From the NCBI GenBank assembly GCA_012514785.1, contig JAAYZP010000183.1:1-14158 (forward strand): DNA of 14,158 bases, written 5' to 3'. This DNA is from Propionibacterium sp. (lineage in GTDB: Bacteria; Actinomycetota; Actinomycetes; Propionibacteriales; Propionibacteriaceae). The number at the start of each line of letters is the position of its first letter. Position 1 is the stretch's first letter. This document shows, in pieces, positions 6,207 through 14,004 of this stretch. A program made the position numbers and the translations under genes. A model generated the notes under the pieces. That model had not been told where the DNA came from, did not search any database, and was given only the letters and a program-made list of their open reading frames with translations.

Positions 6207-7133
6207 CTAGGGCGTCGTCGCCACCAGGATGCTGTGGGCGATGCCGTCGAGGATGTCGGTCTCGCTGACCAGCACGGCACCGCCGGGCACCCTCGCGGAA
6301 ATCGCCTCCAGGATCAGCGCGCCGGCACCGATCACCTGGGCGCGCAGCAGCGGGATCGTGGGCTCGCGCACGATCTCCTCCACCGGGGTGGTGATCCAGT
6401 GCTCCGTGGCGCCGACGATGTCGTCGCGGGTCAGCACCAGCTCGTGGACGGCGGCCCGGTTATACTCCGCCAGCCCCAGCACCCGGGCGGCGAACGTCGT
6501 AACCGTGCCCGCGACCCCGACGGCGGTGGCGATCCTGCCGAAGTCGACGCCGGAAGCGTCGAGCTTGCCGTGGACGTACGCGCGAGCCGCGGCGATCTCG
6601 TCGTTGGTGGGCGGGTCGTGCGGCAGGAAGCGCTCGCGCACGCGCACGGCGCCGATGTCGAGGCTCGTCTGGTGGGCGATCGTGCCGCCGTCGGCGATGG
6701 TGATGAGCTCGGTGGAGCCGCCGCCGATGTCGATCACGAGCGCGGGCATCGCGACGTCGACCCCGGAAAGCACGCCGGCGCTGGAGAGGCGGGCCTCCTC
6801 GTCGCCTGAGATGACGTCGACGTCGACGCCGAAGCGCGCCCGCACCCCGTCCTCGAACACGCTCCGATTGGAGACGTCGCGCGCAGCGGAGGTGGCGACG
6901 ACGCGCACCTCCACATCGCCGTGGGCGGTGATGATCGCGGCGTACTCGTCGAACACGGCAAAGGCGCGCGCGAGCGCGTCGGGGTGGAACTCGCTCGTGG
7001 CGTCCACGCCCTGCCCGAGCCGGGCCAGGCGGGTCTCCCTCGTCAGTTCGCGGACCGTGCTGCCGTCGCTGACGAGGATCAGGAGGCGGATGGAGTTGGT
7101 GCCGCAGTCGACGGCGGCGACGGTGCGGCTCAC
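6207..7133 (-). CDS. ppx: Ppx/GppA-family exopolyphosphatase / pppGpp phosphohydrolase
   Basis: The 308-residue protein belongs to the ASKHA fold. It shows phosphate-binding loop 1 (AAVDCGTNSIRLLIL, residues 6-20), VVATSAARD at 78-86, the ISGDEEARL block at 108-116 containing the probable catalytic Glu, and VIDIGGGSTE at 133-142. The family removes terminal phosphate from polyphosphate and, in some members, from pppGpp. At about 300 residues it is the short, single-module form common in actinobacteria, lacking the C-terminal HD-like part of E. coli Ppx. The GTG start at 7133 is chosen because it overlaps the DUF501 stop as GTGA and begins right at the conserved domain; longer in-frame starts add Arg-rich sequence read through DUF501. 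Last protein gene before the tRNA. Confidence 0.92.
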   Translation of the reverse strand: MSRTVAAVDCGTNSIRLLILVSDGSTVRELTRETRLARLGQGVDATSEFHPDALARAFAVFDEYAAIITAHGDVEVRVVATSAARDVSNRSVFEDGVRARFGVDVDVISGDEEARLSSAGVLSGVDVAMPALVIDIGGGSTELITIADGGTIAHQTSLDIGAVRVRERFLPHDPPTNDEIAAARAYVHGKLDASGVDFGRIATAVGVAGTVTTFAARVLGLAEYNRAAVHELVLTRDDIVGATEHWITTPVEEIVREPTIPLLRAQVIGAGALILEAISARVPGGAVLVSETDILDGIAHSILVATTP

Positions 7134-7618
7134 GGCCGGACCTCGCACGGCTTCTCCCAGAACGCGCCGAGCGCCTCGAGCGCCTCGTCGCCGAGCGGGT
7201 TGACGCCCGGGCCCTTCGCCAGCGAGTGCGCGACGAGGACGTGCAGGCACTTGACCCTCGTCGGCATGCCGCCGGCGGAGATGCCGTCGATCTCCTCGAC
7301 GTGGCCCAGCTCCTCGCGGTCAGCCAGGTAGGACTCGTGGGCGGCGCGGTACCGGGCCGCAAGCTCCTCGTCGCGGCCCAGCCGCTCGGTCATCTCCGTC
7401 ATCAGGCCGCTGGCCTCGAGCGTGCCGATCGCGGAGTCCGCGCGGGGGCAGGTGAGGTAGTACGTCGTCGGGAACGGTGTGCCGCCGGGCAGGCGCGGCT
7501 CGGTCTTCGCCACGGCGGGTTTGCCGCAGGGGCAGCGCCACGACACCTCAGCCACACCCCGCGGGGTCCGGCCGAGCTGGCCCTCGATGGTGGCGAGATC
7601 CTCGTCGGAAACGCTCAT
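7130..7618 (-). CDS. DUF501 domain protein
   Basis: This 162-residue cytoplasmic protein matches the DUF501 family found next to eno, FtsB/DivIC-like and ppx genes across Actinomycetota. Recognisable parts are the Cys-containing WRCPCGKPAVAKTEPRLPGG (residues 27-46), TYYLTCPRADSAIGTLEASG (52-71), HVEEIDGISAGGMP (106-119) and VKCLHVLVAHSLAKGPGVNP (122-141). The conserved Cys/His pattern could bind a metal, but no activity is established. AGGAG, 7 bases before ATG 7618, decides the start over an in-frame ATG six codons upstream. It starts 14 bases after the ftsB-like stop and its own stop overlaps the ppx GTG, so translation is probably coupled. Confidence 0.9.
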   Translation of the reverse strand: MSVSDEDLATIEGQLGRTPRGVAEVSWRCPCGKPAVAKTEPRLPGGTPFPTTYYLTCPRADSAIGTLEASGLMTEMTERLGRDEELAARYRAAHESYLADREELGHVEEIDGISAGGMPTRVKCLHVLVAHSLAKGPGVNPLGDEALEALGAFWEKPCEVRP

Positions 7619-7632
7619 GCGCGTACTCCTGG

Positions 7633-8268
7633 TCATTCGTTGGTGGGTGAGGGCGACGGCGACTCGATGCCGATCACGCGGTCGTCCTCGGCGGGGTCGG
7701 GTTCGGGCTCCGGCAGGGGCAGCGGCTCGTCGGCCAGCGCGACGGTGGTCCACATGCGCTCGTACCACTCGCCGGTGATCTCGTCCTCGGCCTCGCCGAC
7801 GGTCTCGCTGCCGTCGACCGGTCTGCCGTCGGCGCCGATGACCCGGTAGCCGACCTCGCCGGGCATCACCCAGCCGAGCCGGACGCGGGCCTGCGAGCGC
7901 ACATATTCGGGGTCCTGCCAGCGCTCGAGCTGGTCGAGCTGGTCGGCGATCTCCGCCTGGGTGGCGGCGATTTCGGCGCGCACCTCGGCGAGTTGGCCGG
8001 CCTGGACGAAGTAGATCCTGAGGCTCTGCGCGAGCACGAGCGCCAGCCCGAGCACGATGACGATGAGCACCACCAGGCGCCACGTGATGCCGCCGGCCCG
8101 CGGCCGCGCCGACGGTGCAGCCGCCTCCGGCTCCGCCGCGACGGACTCCTCCGGCTCCGCCTCCGGCGCCCGCCGTTCGCGCTGCGTGCGTTCCCCCGGA
8201 CGCGCAGTGGTCCGGGAGCGTGGAGTTCCACGTCCCGGACCACTGCCTGCGGGGCTACGATTCATCAC
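7633..8268 (-). CDS. septum formation initiator, FtsB/DivIC family
   Basis: The 211-residue bitopic membrane protein has a basic then acidic disordered cytoplasmic tail (1-60), one membrane helix at about 64-84 (RLVVLIVIVLGLALVLA), a coiled coil at about 88-116 (GQLAEVRAEIAATQAEIADQ) and the family block PEYVRSQARVRLGWVMPGE at 120-138. The C-terminus is a Pro/Glu/Asp-rich tail. FtsB/DivIC proteins form a complex with FtsL and FtsQ at the division septum; that role is inferred by family and by the conserved eno neighbourhood. The exact start is uncertain: GTG 8268 or ATG 8265, both with poor ribosome binding sites. The first codons are covered by a long hairpin (8204-8246). Confidence 0.88.
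   Translation of the reverse strand: MMNRSPAGSGPGRGTPRSRTTARPGERTQRERRAPEAEPEESVAAEPEAAAPSARPRAGGITWRLVVLIVIVLGLALVLAQSLRIYFVQAGQLAEVRAEIAATQAEIADQLDQLERWQDPEYVRSQARVRLGWVMPGEVGYRVIGADGRPVDGSETVGEAEDEITGEWYERMWTTVALADEPLPLPEPEPDPAEDDRVIGIESPSPSPTNE
8204..8246 (-). terminator. long hairpin between eno and the ftsB membrane segment
   Basis: Bases 8204-8217 pair perfectly with 8233-8246 (14 bp). After a single bulged G, five further pairs (8219-8223 with 8228-8232) close an AGTT loop. It lies 53 bases past the eno stop and within the first codons of the ftsB-like frame. No U-tract follows. It may attenuate read-through from eno or modulate ftsB translation. Confidence 0.6.
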
Positions 8269-8299
8269 CCCGCAATCCTATGCCTACAGCGCCAGAGGC

Positions 8300-9577
8300 T
8301 CAGCCCTGGAAACGCGGGAACGCGGCGCGACCCGTGTACTCGGCGGCCTCGTCGAGGTCCTGCTCGATGCGCAGCAGCTGGTTGTACTTGGCCACGCGGT
8401 CGGAGCGCGCGGGGGCGCCCGACTTGATCTGGCCACAACCCAGCGCGACGGCGAGGTCGGCGATGGTGGTGTCCTCGGTCTCGCCCGAGCGGTGGCTCAT
8501 CATGGTGGTGTAGCCGTTGCGGTGCGCGAGGGTGACGGCGTCGATCGTCTCCGTGAGGGTGCCGATCTGGTTGACCTTCACGAGCAGCGAGTTGGCGGTG
8601 CTCGTATCGATGCCGCGCGCCAGGCGGGTGACGTTGGTGACGAACAGGTCGTCGCCGACAATCTGCACCTTGGAGCCCAGGCGGTCGGTCATGTGCTTCC
8701 AGCCGTCCCAGTCCTCCTCGTTCAGGGGATCCTCGATGGAGACGAGCGGGTAGGCGCCCACGAGCTCCTCGTAGTAGTCCACCATCTGCTCGGCGGTGCG
8801 GCTCTGGCCCTCGAAGTTGTAGCTGCCGTCCTCGAAGAACTCGGAGGCGGCGACGTCCAGTGCGAGGGCCACGTCGGCGCCCGGCTCGAAGCCGGCGGCC
8901 TTGATGGCTTCGACGATGAGGTCCAGCGCGGCGCGGTTGGAGTCGAGGTTCGGCGCGAAGCCGCCCTCGTCGCCCAGGCCGGTGGAGAGTCCGCGGTCGT
9001 TCAGGACCTTCTTCAGCGCGTGGTAGACCTCAGCACCGACGCGGAGGGCCTCGGCGAAGGAGTCCGCACCGATCGGGGCGATCATGAACTCCTGGATGTC
9101 GACGTTGGAGTCGGCGTGCGACCCGCCGTTTAAGATGTTCAGCAGCGGCACCGGGAGCTGGTTGGCCGTCGGGCCACCCAGGTACTTGTACAGCGGGAGG
9201 CCGGCCTCTTCGGCCGCGGCCTTGGCGACCGCCATGGACACACCGAGGATGGAGTTGGCGCCGAGCTTGCCCTTGTTGTCGGTGCCGTCGAGCTCCAGCA
9301 TGGCCATGTCAACCGCACGCTGGTCGGAGGCGTCGAAGTCCTCGATCTCCTCGGCGATGACGCCGACGTTGGACACGGCCGTGAGCACGCCCTTGCCCAG
9401 GTAGCGGCCCTTGTCGCCGTCGCGAAGCTCCACGGCTTCGAACGCACCGGTGGAGGCGCCGGACGGGACTGCGGCGCGACCCTGCGCGCCGGAGTCGAGC
9501 TCGACCTCGACCTCGATGGTGGGGTTGCCGCGCGAATCAAGAATCTCGCGGGCCTGGATGAACTCGATGTAAGCCAT
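8300..9577 (-). CDS. eno: enolase (phosphopyruvate hydratase)
   Basis: The 425-residue protein is a full-length enolase, the cytoplasmic glycolytic enzyme that interconverts 2-phosphoglycerate and phosphoenolpyruvate. Visible hallmarks are the N-terminal REILDSRGNPTIEVEV, the mobile loop SGASTGAFEA (39-48), the proton donor Glu204 in GDEGGFAPN, metal ligands Asp241 (LALDVAASEF), Glu282 (SIEDP) and Asp309 (VGDD), base Lys334 in LLVKVNQIGT, and the SHRSGETEDT loop from Ser361. The ATG follows GAAGGGACACCC. Leu149, in NILNGG, is encoded by TTA (9133-9131), the only in-frame TTA I found in the genes of this window. It follows mazG by a 131-base gap that probably holds its own promoter, and leads into ftsB/DUF501/ppx. 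Confidence 0.98.
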   Translation of the reverse strand: MAYIEFIQAREILDSRGNPTIEVEVELDSGAQGRAAVPSGASTGAFEAVELRDGDKGRYLGKGVLTAVSNVGVIAEEIEDFDASDQRAVDMAMLELDGTDNKGKLGANSILGVSMAVAKAAAEEAGLPLYKYLGGPTANQLPVPLLNILNGGSHADSNVDIQEFMIAPIGADSFAEALRVGAEVYHALKKVLNDRGLSTGLGDEGGFAPNLDSNRAALDLIVEAIKAAGFEPGADVALALDVAASEFFEDGSYNFEGQSRTAEQMVDYYEELVGAYPLVSIEDPLNEEDWDGWKHMTDRLGSKVQIVGDDLFVTNVTRLARGIDTSTANSLLVKVNQIGTLTETIDAVTLAHRNGYTTMMSHRSGETEDTTIADLAVALGCGQIKSGAPARSDRVAKYNQLLRIEQDLDEAAEYTGRAAFPRFQG

Positions 9578-9708
9578 GGGTGTCCCTTCGAATGGGGTGA
9601 ACTGACGTGCTCAGCCTACCCATTCCGGCCGCCCGGATGCGTGCCGGGATCAACCAACGGCAACAACCGCTGGCGACGCGCCGTCGGAGCGGGGCGGGCG
9701 ACGTCGGA

Positions 9709-10320
9709 TCAGGCTTCGGCGCCCTGCACGCGGGCCTCGAGCCGGCGCAGCGCGCGACGGGTGGCTGCGTCGGCGTCGACGCCGCTGGCCTGCGCGCGAC
9801 TCACGAGCGCCAGGATCTGCTCGCCGACGGTCTCCTCGTCGATCGGTTCGGCCGGGAGGTCGACGTCGACCCCGTGCGAGCGGCTGCGGGAGACCACCTT
9901 GTGGGCGCGCGCGATGGAGCTCATGGATTCGGCGATGCCGTCGAGGGCGGAGGTGCGACCCTTCTCCGCCGCCTTACGCTGCTCCCAGTTCGCCCACATG
10001 TCGGCGGGCGCTGCCTCGTCGGAGAACACGTGCGGGTGGCGGCGAACCAGCTTGTCGGAGATGCTGCGGGCGACGTCGTCGATCGTGAAGCGGCCCTCCT
10101 CCGTCGCGATCTGCGCGTGGAAGTAGACCTGCAGGAGCACGTCGCCGAGCTCCTCGCGAAGGTCGTCGTCGGTGCCGGCCTCGACGGCGTCGACCACCTC
10201 GCAGGTCTCCTCGATGAGGTGGTTCAGCAGCGACTCGTGCGTCTGCTCGGCGTCCCAGGGGCAGTCGACGCGCAGCCGCGCCATCACGTCGCGCAGCCGC
10301 TCCAGTTGGTTGTCGGTCAC
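9709..10320 (-). CDS. mazG: MazG-type nucleoside triphosphate pyrophosphohydrolase
   Basis: The 203-residue protein contains one MazG domain with the metal-binding pattern EExxE...ExxD: LIEETCEVVDAV (Glu37, Glu38, Glu41) and LREELGDVLLQV (Glu57, Asp60). The preceding RVDCPWDAEQTHESLLNHL is the classical MazG entry motif. The enzyme removes pyrophosphate from (d)NTPs, including non-canonical ones, for house-cleaning. The C-terminal half, with KVVSRSR and ALRRLEARVQ, resembles a degenerate second repeat, as in other actinobacterial MazG. The GTG start at 10320 overlaps the lipoprotein stop as GTGA, indicating coupling; longer starts would run through the lipoprotein gene in another frame. Confidence 0.92.
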   Translation of the reverse strand: MTDNQLERLRDVMARLRVDCPWDAEQTHESLLNHLIEETCEVVDAVEAGTDDDLREELGDVLLQVYFHAQIATEEGRFTIDDVARSISDKLVRRHPHVFSDEAAPADMWANWEQRKAAEKGRTSALDGIAESMSSIARAHKVVSRSRSHGVDVDLPAEPIDEETVGEQILALVSRAQASGVDADAATRRALRRLEARVQGAEA

Positions 10321-10850
10321 ATCCCGGCGGGCGTCGACAGCGATCCGGTCTCCACCAGCGCGCCGCCGCCCTCCTGCATCTTGACGCGCCCGTAGCGGGG
10401 GTTGAGGTCGAACGACGTGACCACCCGGGTCAGCTCGTCGGTGAAGTCCTCGGGGCTCATCGTCATCTGCAGGCCCTGCAGCGCGGTGTTGAAGGTCATC
10501 GCGCCGGTGAGGAATTCGCCGCATTCAGGGTTGGCCAGGATGTCGGCCGGGAACGAGGCCGCCATCATCTCGTCCACCATCGCGGGGTCGGGCTGGGCGT
10601 CGCCGAAGATCTCGCCCTGGCGTGCGATCTCGCCGGCGGCCATCGAGAAGACGACGTTGCCGCGCGTGTTCACCTCGTCCACCAGCGGCACGCCGACGGA
10701 CTCGCAGTTCTCGATCGTGGCGTCGACGTCGGCCTCGGAGATCTGGACGCCCGCCACCTCGGCTGCGGTGCCGCCGGTGGGTGCGCACGCCGTGAGGAGG
10801 AGTCCAGCCGCGGCGATAGCTACCAGGGGCTTCAGTGCAGATTTCTTCAC
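10317..10850 (-). CDS. SurA N-terminal-domain-like lipoprotein
   Basis: This 177-residue product starts at GTG with VKKSALKPLVAIAAAGLL, then lipobox LTAC with Cys22, so it is an exported, lipid-anchored protein. Residues 30-70 (AAEVAGVQISEADVDATIEN) match the start of SurA_N/peptidyl-prolyl isomerase-type chaperone domains. There is no parvulin catalytic domain after it, so it is a chaperone-like helical lipoprotein, possibly acting on exported proteins at the outer face of the membrane. Two Cys (in IENCES and NPECGE) could pair. It heads the lipoprotein-mazG unit, its stop overlapping the mazG GTG; the same pairing upstream of eno occurs in other actinobacteria. Function is inferred from domain resemblance only. 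Confidence 0.78.
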   Translation of the reverse strand: MKKSALKPLVAIAAAGLLLTACAPTGGTAAEVAGVQISEADVDATIENCESVGVPLVDEVNTRGNVVFSMAAGEIARQGEIFGDAQPDPAMVDEMMAASFPADILANPECGEFLTGAMTFNTALQGLQMTMSPEDFTDELTRVVTSFDLNPRYGRVKMQEGGGALVETGSLSTPAGM

Positions 10851-10897
10851 GACCCTCAGCGTACCAGCCGGGTCACGACGGCCCCGCGGCACCGTGC

Positions 10898-10936
10898 GAC
10901 GGCCCCGCACCCCGAGATCGGGGATGCGGGGCCGTC
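10898..10936 (-). terminator. strong GC-rich hairpin after the D-lactate dehydrogenase gene
   Basis: GACGGCCCCGCA (10898-10909) pairs with 10925-10936. After a bulged A, CCCCG/CGGGG close an AGAT loop. It starts 22 bases after the stop of the minus-strand oxidoreductase. There is no U-tract, as is common for actinobacterial terminators. A second copy of the outer arm (CGACGGCCCCGC at 10876-10887) could pair alternatively. Confidence 0.75.
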
Positions 10937-10958
10937 CGGCTCGTGCGCCCAGGGGGGG

Positions 10959-13805
10959 TCAGCGCACGCCCGCCAGGTCGCCGACGCGGGCGGCCAGCTC
11001 CTCCAGCACGTGGACGTACTTCTCGCCCGTCGCGCGGGTCAGTCCGATCTCGCACGTGCGGTTGTTGGACAGGTGCAGGTCCGCGTCGAGATGCCGGACC
11101 GAGCGGCTCTCGTCGGCCGTCGCCGTCGCCGTGAGCTCCTCGTGCAGCAGCCCGCGGTCGCCCGCGAACCCGCAGCAACGCCAGCCCTCGGGCACGACCG
11201 CCTCGTCAGCCACCAGCCCTGCGAGCAGCAGCAGCGAATCGTTGGACCCCATCCGCGTCGACGAACACGTCGGGTGGACAGCGGCGCGGGCCGCGCGGGT
11301 CAGCGGCGGCAGCATCGGCGCCACGTACTGCGCCACCCAATCCGTCGCGTCGAGCACCGTGATGCCCTCGACGCCGTGGTTGGCAAGCGACGTGCGCACG
11401 CCCTCCGTGCAGGAGATGTTGTCGCACACGAGCGGCAGCTCCCCGCCGCGGGTGTGCTGCACCACCCAGTCGGAGAGCTTCGCCCTCATGACGTCGTAGC
11501 CCTGCTCCAGCCCCTTCGACTTCCACGGCGTGCCGCAGCACAGCTCCTGGATCCCGACGGGGGTGCTCAGCGTGAGCCCCGCATGGTTGGCCAGCTGGCG
11601 CACCGCACCGGCCACGCCCGTGCCGCAGGCATGCTCGGTGCCGAACATCGTGCCCACGCACGCAGGCATGAAGATCGCGTCGGGGTTCGCGGCCGGCATC
11701 GGCTTGCGCAGCTTGCCACCACCGGGCAGCTCCTTCGTGAGGTTGGGGATAAGATCCTCCCCCGCGACCTTCCGTGCCGCGCCGAGCACGCCGCGCACGA
11801 GCGGAGTGGGCACCACCTTGGTCACGTTCATGCCGACCTTCGCGACGCCGAGGATCTTGCTCCAGTGGTCGGCTGCCACCTTCCAGCCCTTGTCCAGCAA
11901 CTCCGGCTGGGCCTCCTTGCGCATGTCGCGCACGAGGTCGCCGGTGTTGATGTTGACCGGGCAGGCGGTCTGGCACATGCCGTCGACCGCGCAGGTCTGG
12001 ACGACGTCGTAGACCTCCTGCTCCTTGAGCCGCTTCGCGAGCGCGTGCTCGCCGGACAGCTCGGCGGCGGCGATGGCGCGCTGGATGACGATCCGCTGGC
12101 GCGGCGTGGTGGTGAGGTGCTGCGACGGGCAGACCGGCTCGCAGTAGCCGCACTCCACGCAGTCGTCGATCACCTCGCGCACCTCGTCGGTGGGCTTGAT
12201 GTCCTTCAGGTGCTGGTCATAGTCCTCGGTCAGCACGGAGCCGGGGTTGAGGATGGTGTGCGGGTCGCAGGCGTTCTTGATCTCCCACATCATCCCGTAC
12301 AGCTCGTCGCCGTACTGGCGGCGCACGAACGGGGCCATGATGCGGCCGGTGCCGTGCTCGGCCTTCAGCGTGCCGTCCTTGCCCAGGATGAGCTCGACGA
12401 GGTCCTCGGTGAAGTCCTCGTAGCGCTTCAGCGAGGCGGGGCCGGCGAAGTCCTCGGTGACGAGGAAGTGGATGTTGCCGTCCTTCGCGTGGCCGAAGAT
12501 CACGGCGTCGGCGTAGTTGTGCTGGTCGAAGAGCACCTGCAGGTCCGAACAGACGCCGCCGAGGGACTCCATCGGCACCGCGACGTCCTCCAGCAGCGCG
12601 GCCGTGCCCTTGGGGCGGTTCCACGCGACCTTCGTGTAGAGGCCCTTGCGCATCACCCACATCTGGGCGCGACGCGCGGCCTCCTGCGTGAGTTCCGGCT
12701 TGTCGGTGAGGCCGCCGAGCCCGTGGAAGACCTTCTCGCCGGCTTCGACGAGTTCGCCGATGCGGTCGTCGTCCATCGCCTGGTACTCGACGAGCAGCGA
12801 CGCGTGCTGGTCCACCTTGAAGCCCGACGGCAGCACGCTGGCGGCGTCGTCACCCATGGCGCGGATGGAGGCGGCGTCGATGAGTTCGACGACGTCGGCG
12901 CCCGAGTAGACGAGCTCCGGCAGCGCGAGCGTGGCGTGCTCGAGCGAGTCGAACAGCAGCAGGCTGGTGGCAGTGCGACGCGGCAGCGGCACCGTGCGGA
13001 AGACCGCTTCGGAGACGAAGCCGAGCGTGCCCTCGGAGCCCACCATGAGGTGCTCGAGGATCTTCGCCGGGGTGTCGTGGTCGAGGAAGGAGTTGATGCC
13101 GTAGCCCATCGTGTTCTTGATGGCGTATCGACGGCGGATGTCGTCGTAGAAGCGCTCCCCGCGCAGGGTGTCGCGCAGCCGCTCGAGCACCTCGACGAGC
13201 TCGGGTTCCTCCGCGCGGAGGTGGGCGTCGGCCGTCGGGGAACCGGTGTCGACGACGGTGCCGCTCGGCAGCGCGATCGTCATGGAGTCGACGGTCTCGT
13301 ACGTGTTCTTCTCCGTGCCGCAGGTCATGCCGGAGGAGTTGTTGGCGATCATGCCGCCGATAGTGCACGCGATCTCGGAGGCCGGGTCAGGGCCCAGCAT
13401 GGTGCCGAAGCGCGCGAGCGCGGCGTTGACCTCGCGAACCGTGAGGCCGGGCTGCACGCGCACACGCTTGCCGCCGTCGAGCACCTCCATGCCGCGGAAG
13501 TGCCGTCGGACGTCGACGGTGAGGCCCTCGGAGAGCGCCTGGCCGGACAGGCTGGAGCCGCCGCCGCGCAGCGTCATCGGCCAGCGCATCTGGGCCGCGA
13601 CGGCCATGGCGGTGCCCACCTCGGCGGCCGACTTCGGCCGCATCACGGCGTCGGGCGTGCGCAGGTAGTGGGACGCGTCGACGGCCAGCGCCATGCGGTC
13701 CAACTCCCGGGTGCTGACGGCGTCGCTGCCGAGCGCGGCCCGCAATGCCTCCACAGCCGCCTGATTGCCCTTTCCGAGAAGCGCTCGGGATGTTGTGACT
13801 GACAT
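10959..13805 (-). CDS. FAD/Fe-S oxidoreductase, D-lactate dehydrogenase (Dld-II)-like
   Basis: The product has 948 residues in three modules. An FAD_binding_4 domain (about 35-270) has RGGGSSLSGQA and ANNSSGMTCGTEKNTYE. An FAD-oxidase_C domain (about 275-525) has GHAKDGNIHF at 438-447 and KAEHGTGRIMAPF. A C-terminal Fe-S part has C549-x2-C552-x2-C555-x3-C559, a second set C605-x5-C611-x3-C615, and two CCG-type modules (C716/C757-C758 and C847/C877-C878). This matches the long bacterial respiratory D-lactate dehydrogenases (Dld-II) and glycolate oxidase GlcD/GlcF fusions, which pass electrons from a 2-hydroxyacid to quinone at the membrane. D-lactate is the likeliest substrate; D-2-hydroxyglutarate or glycolate is not excluded. 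ATG 13805 follows GGAG at 7-base spacing; an ATG six codons upstream lacks one. A single-gene unit. Confidence 0.88.
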   Translation of the reverse strand: MSVTTSRALLGKGNQAAVEALRAALGSDAVSTRELDRMALAVDASHYLRTPDAVMRPKSAAEVGTAMAVAAQMRWPMTLRGGGSSLSGQALSEGLTVDVRRHFRGMEVLDGGKRVRVQPGLTVREVNAALARFGTMLGPDPASEIACTIGGMIANNSSGMTCGTEKNTYETVDSMTIALPSGTVVDTGSPTADAHLRAEEPELVEVLERLRDTLRGERFYDDIRRRYAIKNTMGYGINSFLDHDTPAKILEHLMVGSEGTLGFVSEAVFRTVPLPRRTATSLLLFDSLEHATLALPELVYSGADVVELIDAASIRAMGDDAASVLPSGFKVDQHASLLVEYQAMDDDRIGELVEAGEKVFHGLGGLTDKPELTQEAARRAQMWVMRKGLYTKVAWNRPKGTAALLEDVAVPMESLGGVCSDLQVLFDQHNYADAVIFGHAKDGNIHFLVTEDFAGPASLKRYEDFTEDLVELILGKDGTLKAEHGTGRIMAPFVRRQYGDELYGMMWEIKNACDPHTILNPGSVLTEDYDQHLKDIKPTDEVREVIDDCVECGYCEPVCPSQHLTTTPRQRIVIQRAIAAAELSGEHALAKRLKEQEVYDVVQTCAVDGMCQTACPVNINTGDLVRDMRKEAQPELLDKGWKVAADHWSKILGVAKVGMNVTKVVPTPLVRGVLGAARKVAGEDLIPNLTKELPGGGKLRKPMPAANPDAIFMPACVGTMFGTEHACGTGVAGAVRQLANHAGLTLSTPVGIQELCCGTPWKSKGLEQGYDVMRAKLSDWVVQHTRGGELPLVCDNISCTEGVRTSLANHGVEGITVLDATDWVAQYVAPMLPPLTRAARAAVHPTCSSTRMGSNDSLLLLAGLVADEAVVPEGWRCCGFAGDRGLLHEELTATATADESRSVRHLDADLHLSNNRTCEIGLTRATGEKYVHVLEELAARVGDLAGVR

Positions 13806-13860
13806 TGGTGCTCCGTTCCACATCGAACTTGCTAATTGGCCCTACCAACCACACTACATC

Positions 13861-13871
13861 TGGTCCGACCG
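13861..13871. promoter_or_regulatory. candidate GntR/FadR-type (LldR-like) operator
   Basis: TGGTCCGACCG matches 10 of the 11 positions implied by the FadR-subfamily pattern TnGTnnnACnA, with a perfect GGTC-C-GACC inverted repeat. It is about 55 bases upstream of the oxidoreductase start, a suitable place for repression. Lactate-responsive LldR regulators of this subfamily control lactate dehydrogenase genes in corynebacteria and enterobacteria; the link here is inference. Confidence 0.4.
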
Positions 13872-14004
13872 AGTTGTGCGCCGGGGTGGGAAAGTTCCCG
13901 AGCGTAGAAAACGAACGTCCTAATGGAGGGCCTAGCTGGTCCCCAAACCACCGCTGGGAGCCTGTTGCTGAATGGGAAATCACCGAGCATGGGCTCCGCT
14001 TCGT

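Noticed and set aside
5664..6809. A 381-codon plus-strand frame crossing the antitoxin, tRNA and ppx
   Set aside because: It runs through a tRNA and antisense to two real genes, with no coherent domain.
11010..13802. A 930-codon open frame on the plus strand, antisense to the dehydrogenase
   Set aside because: It mirrors the codon bias of the GC-rich dehydrogenase gene, has His/Arg/Val/Gly-rich low-information sequence and matches no domain. The minus-strand gene has clear motifs throughout.
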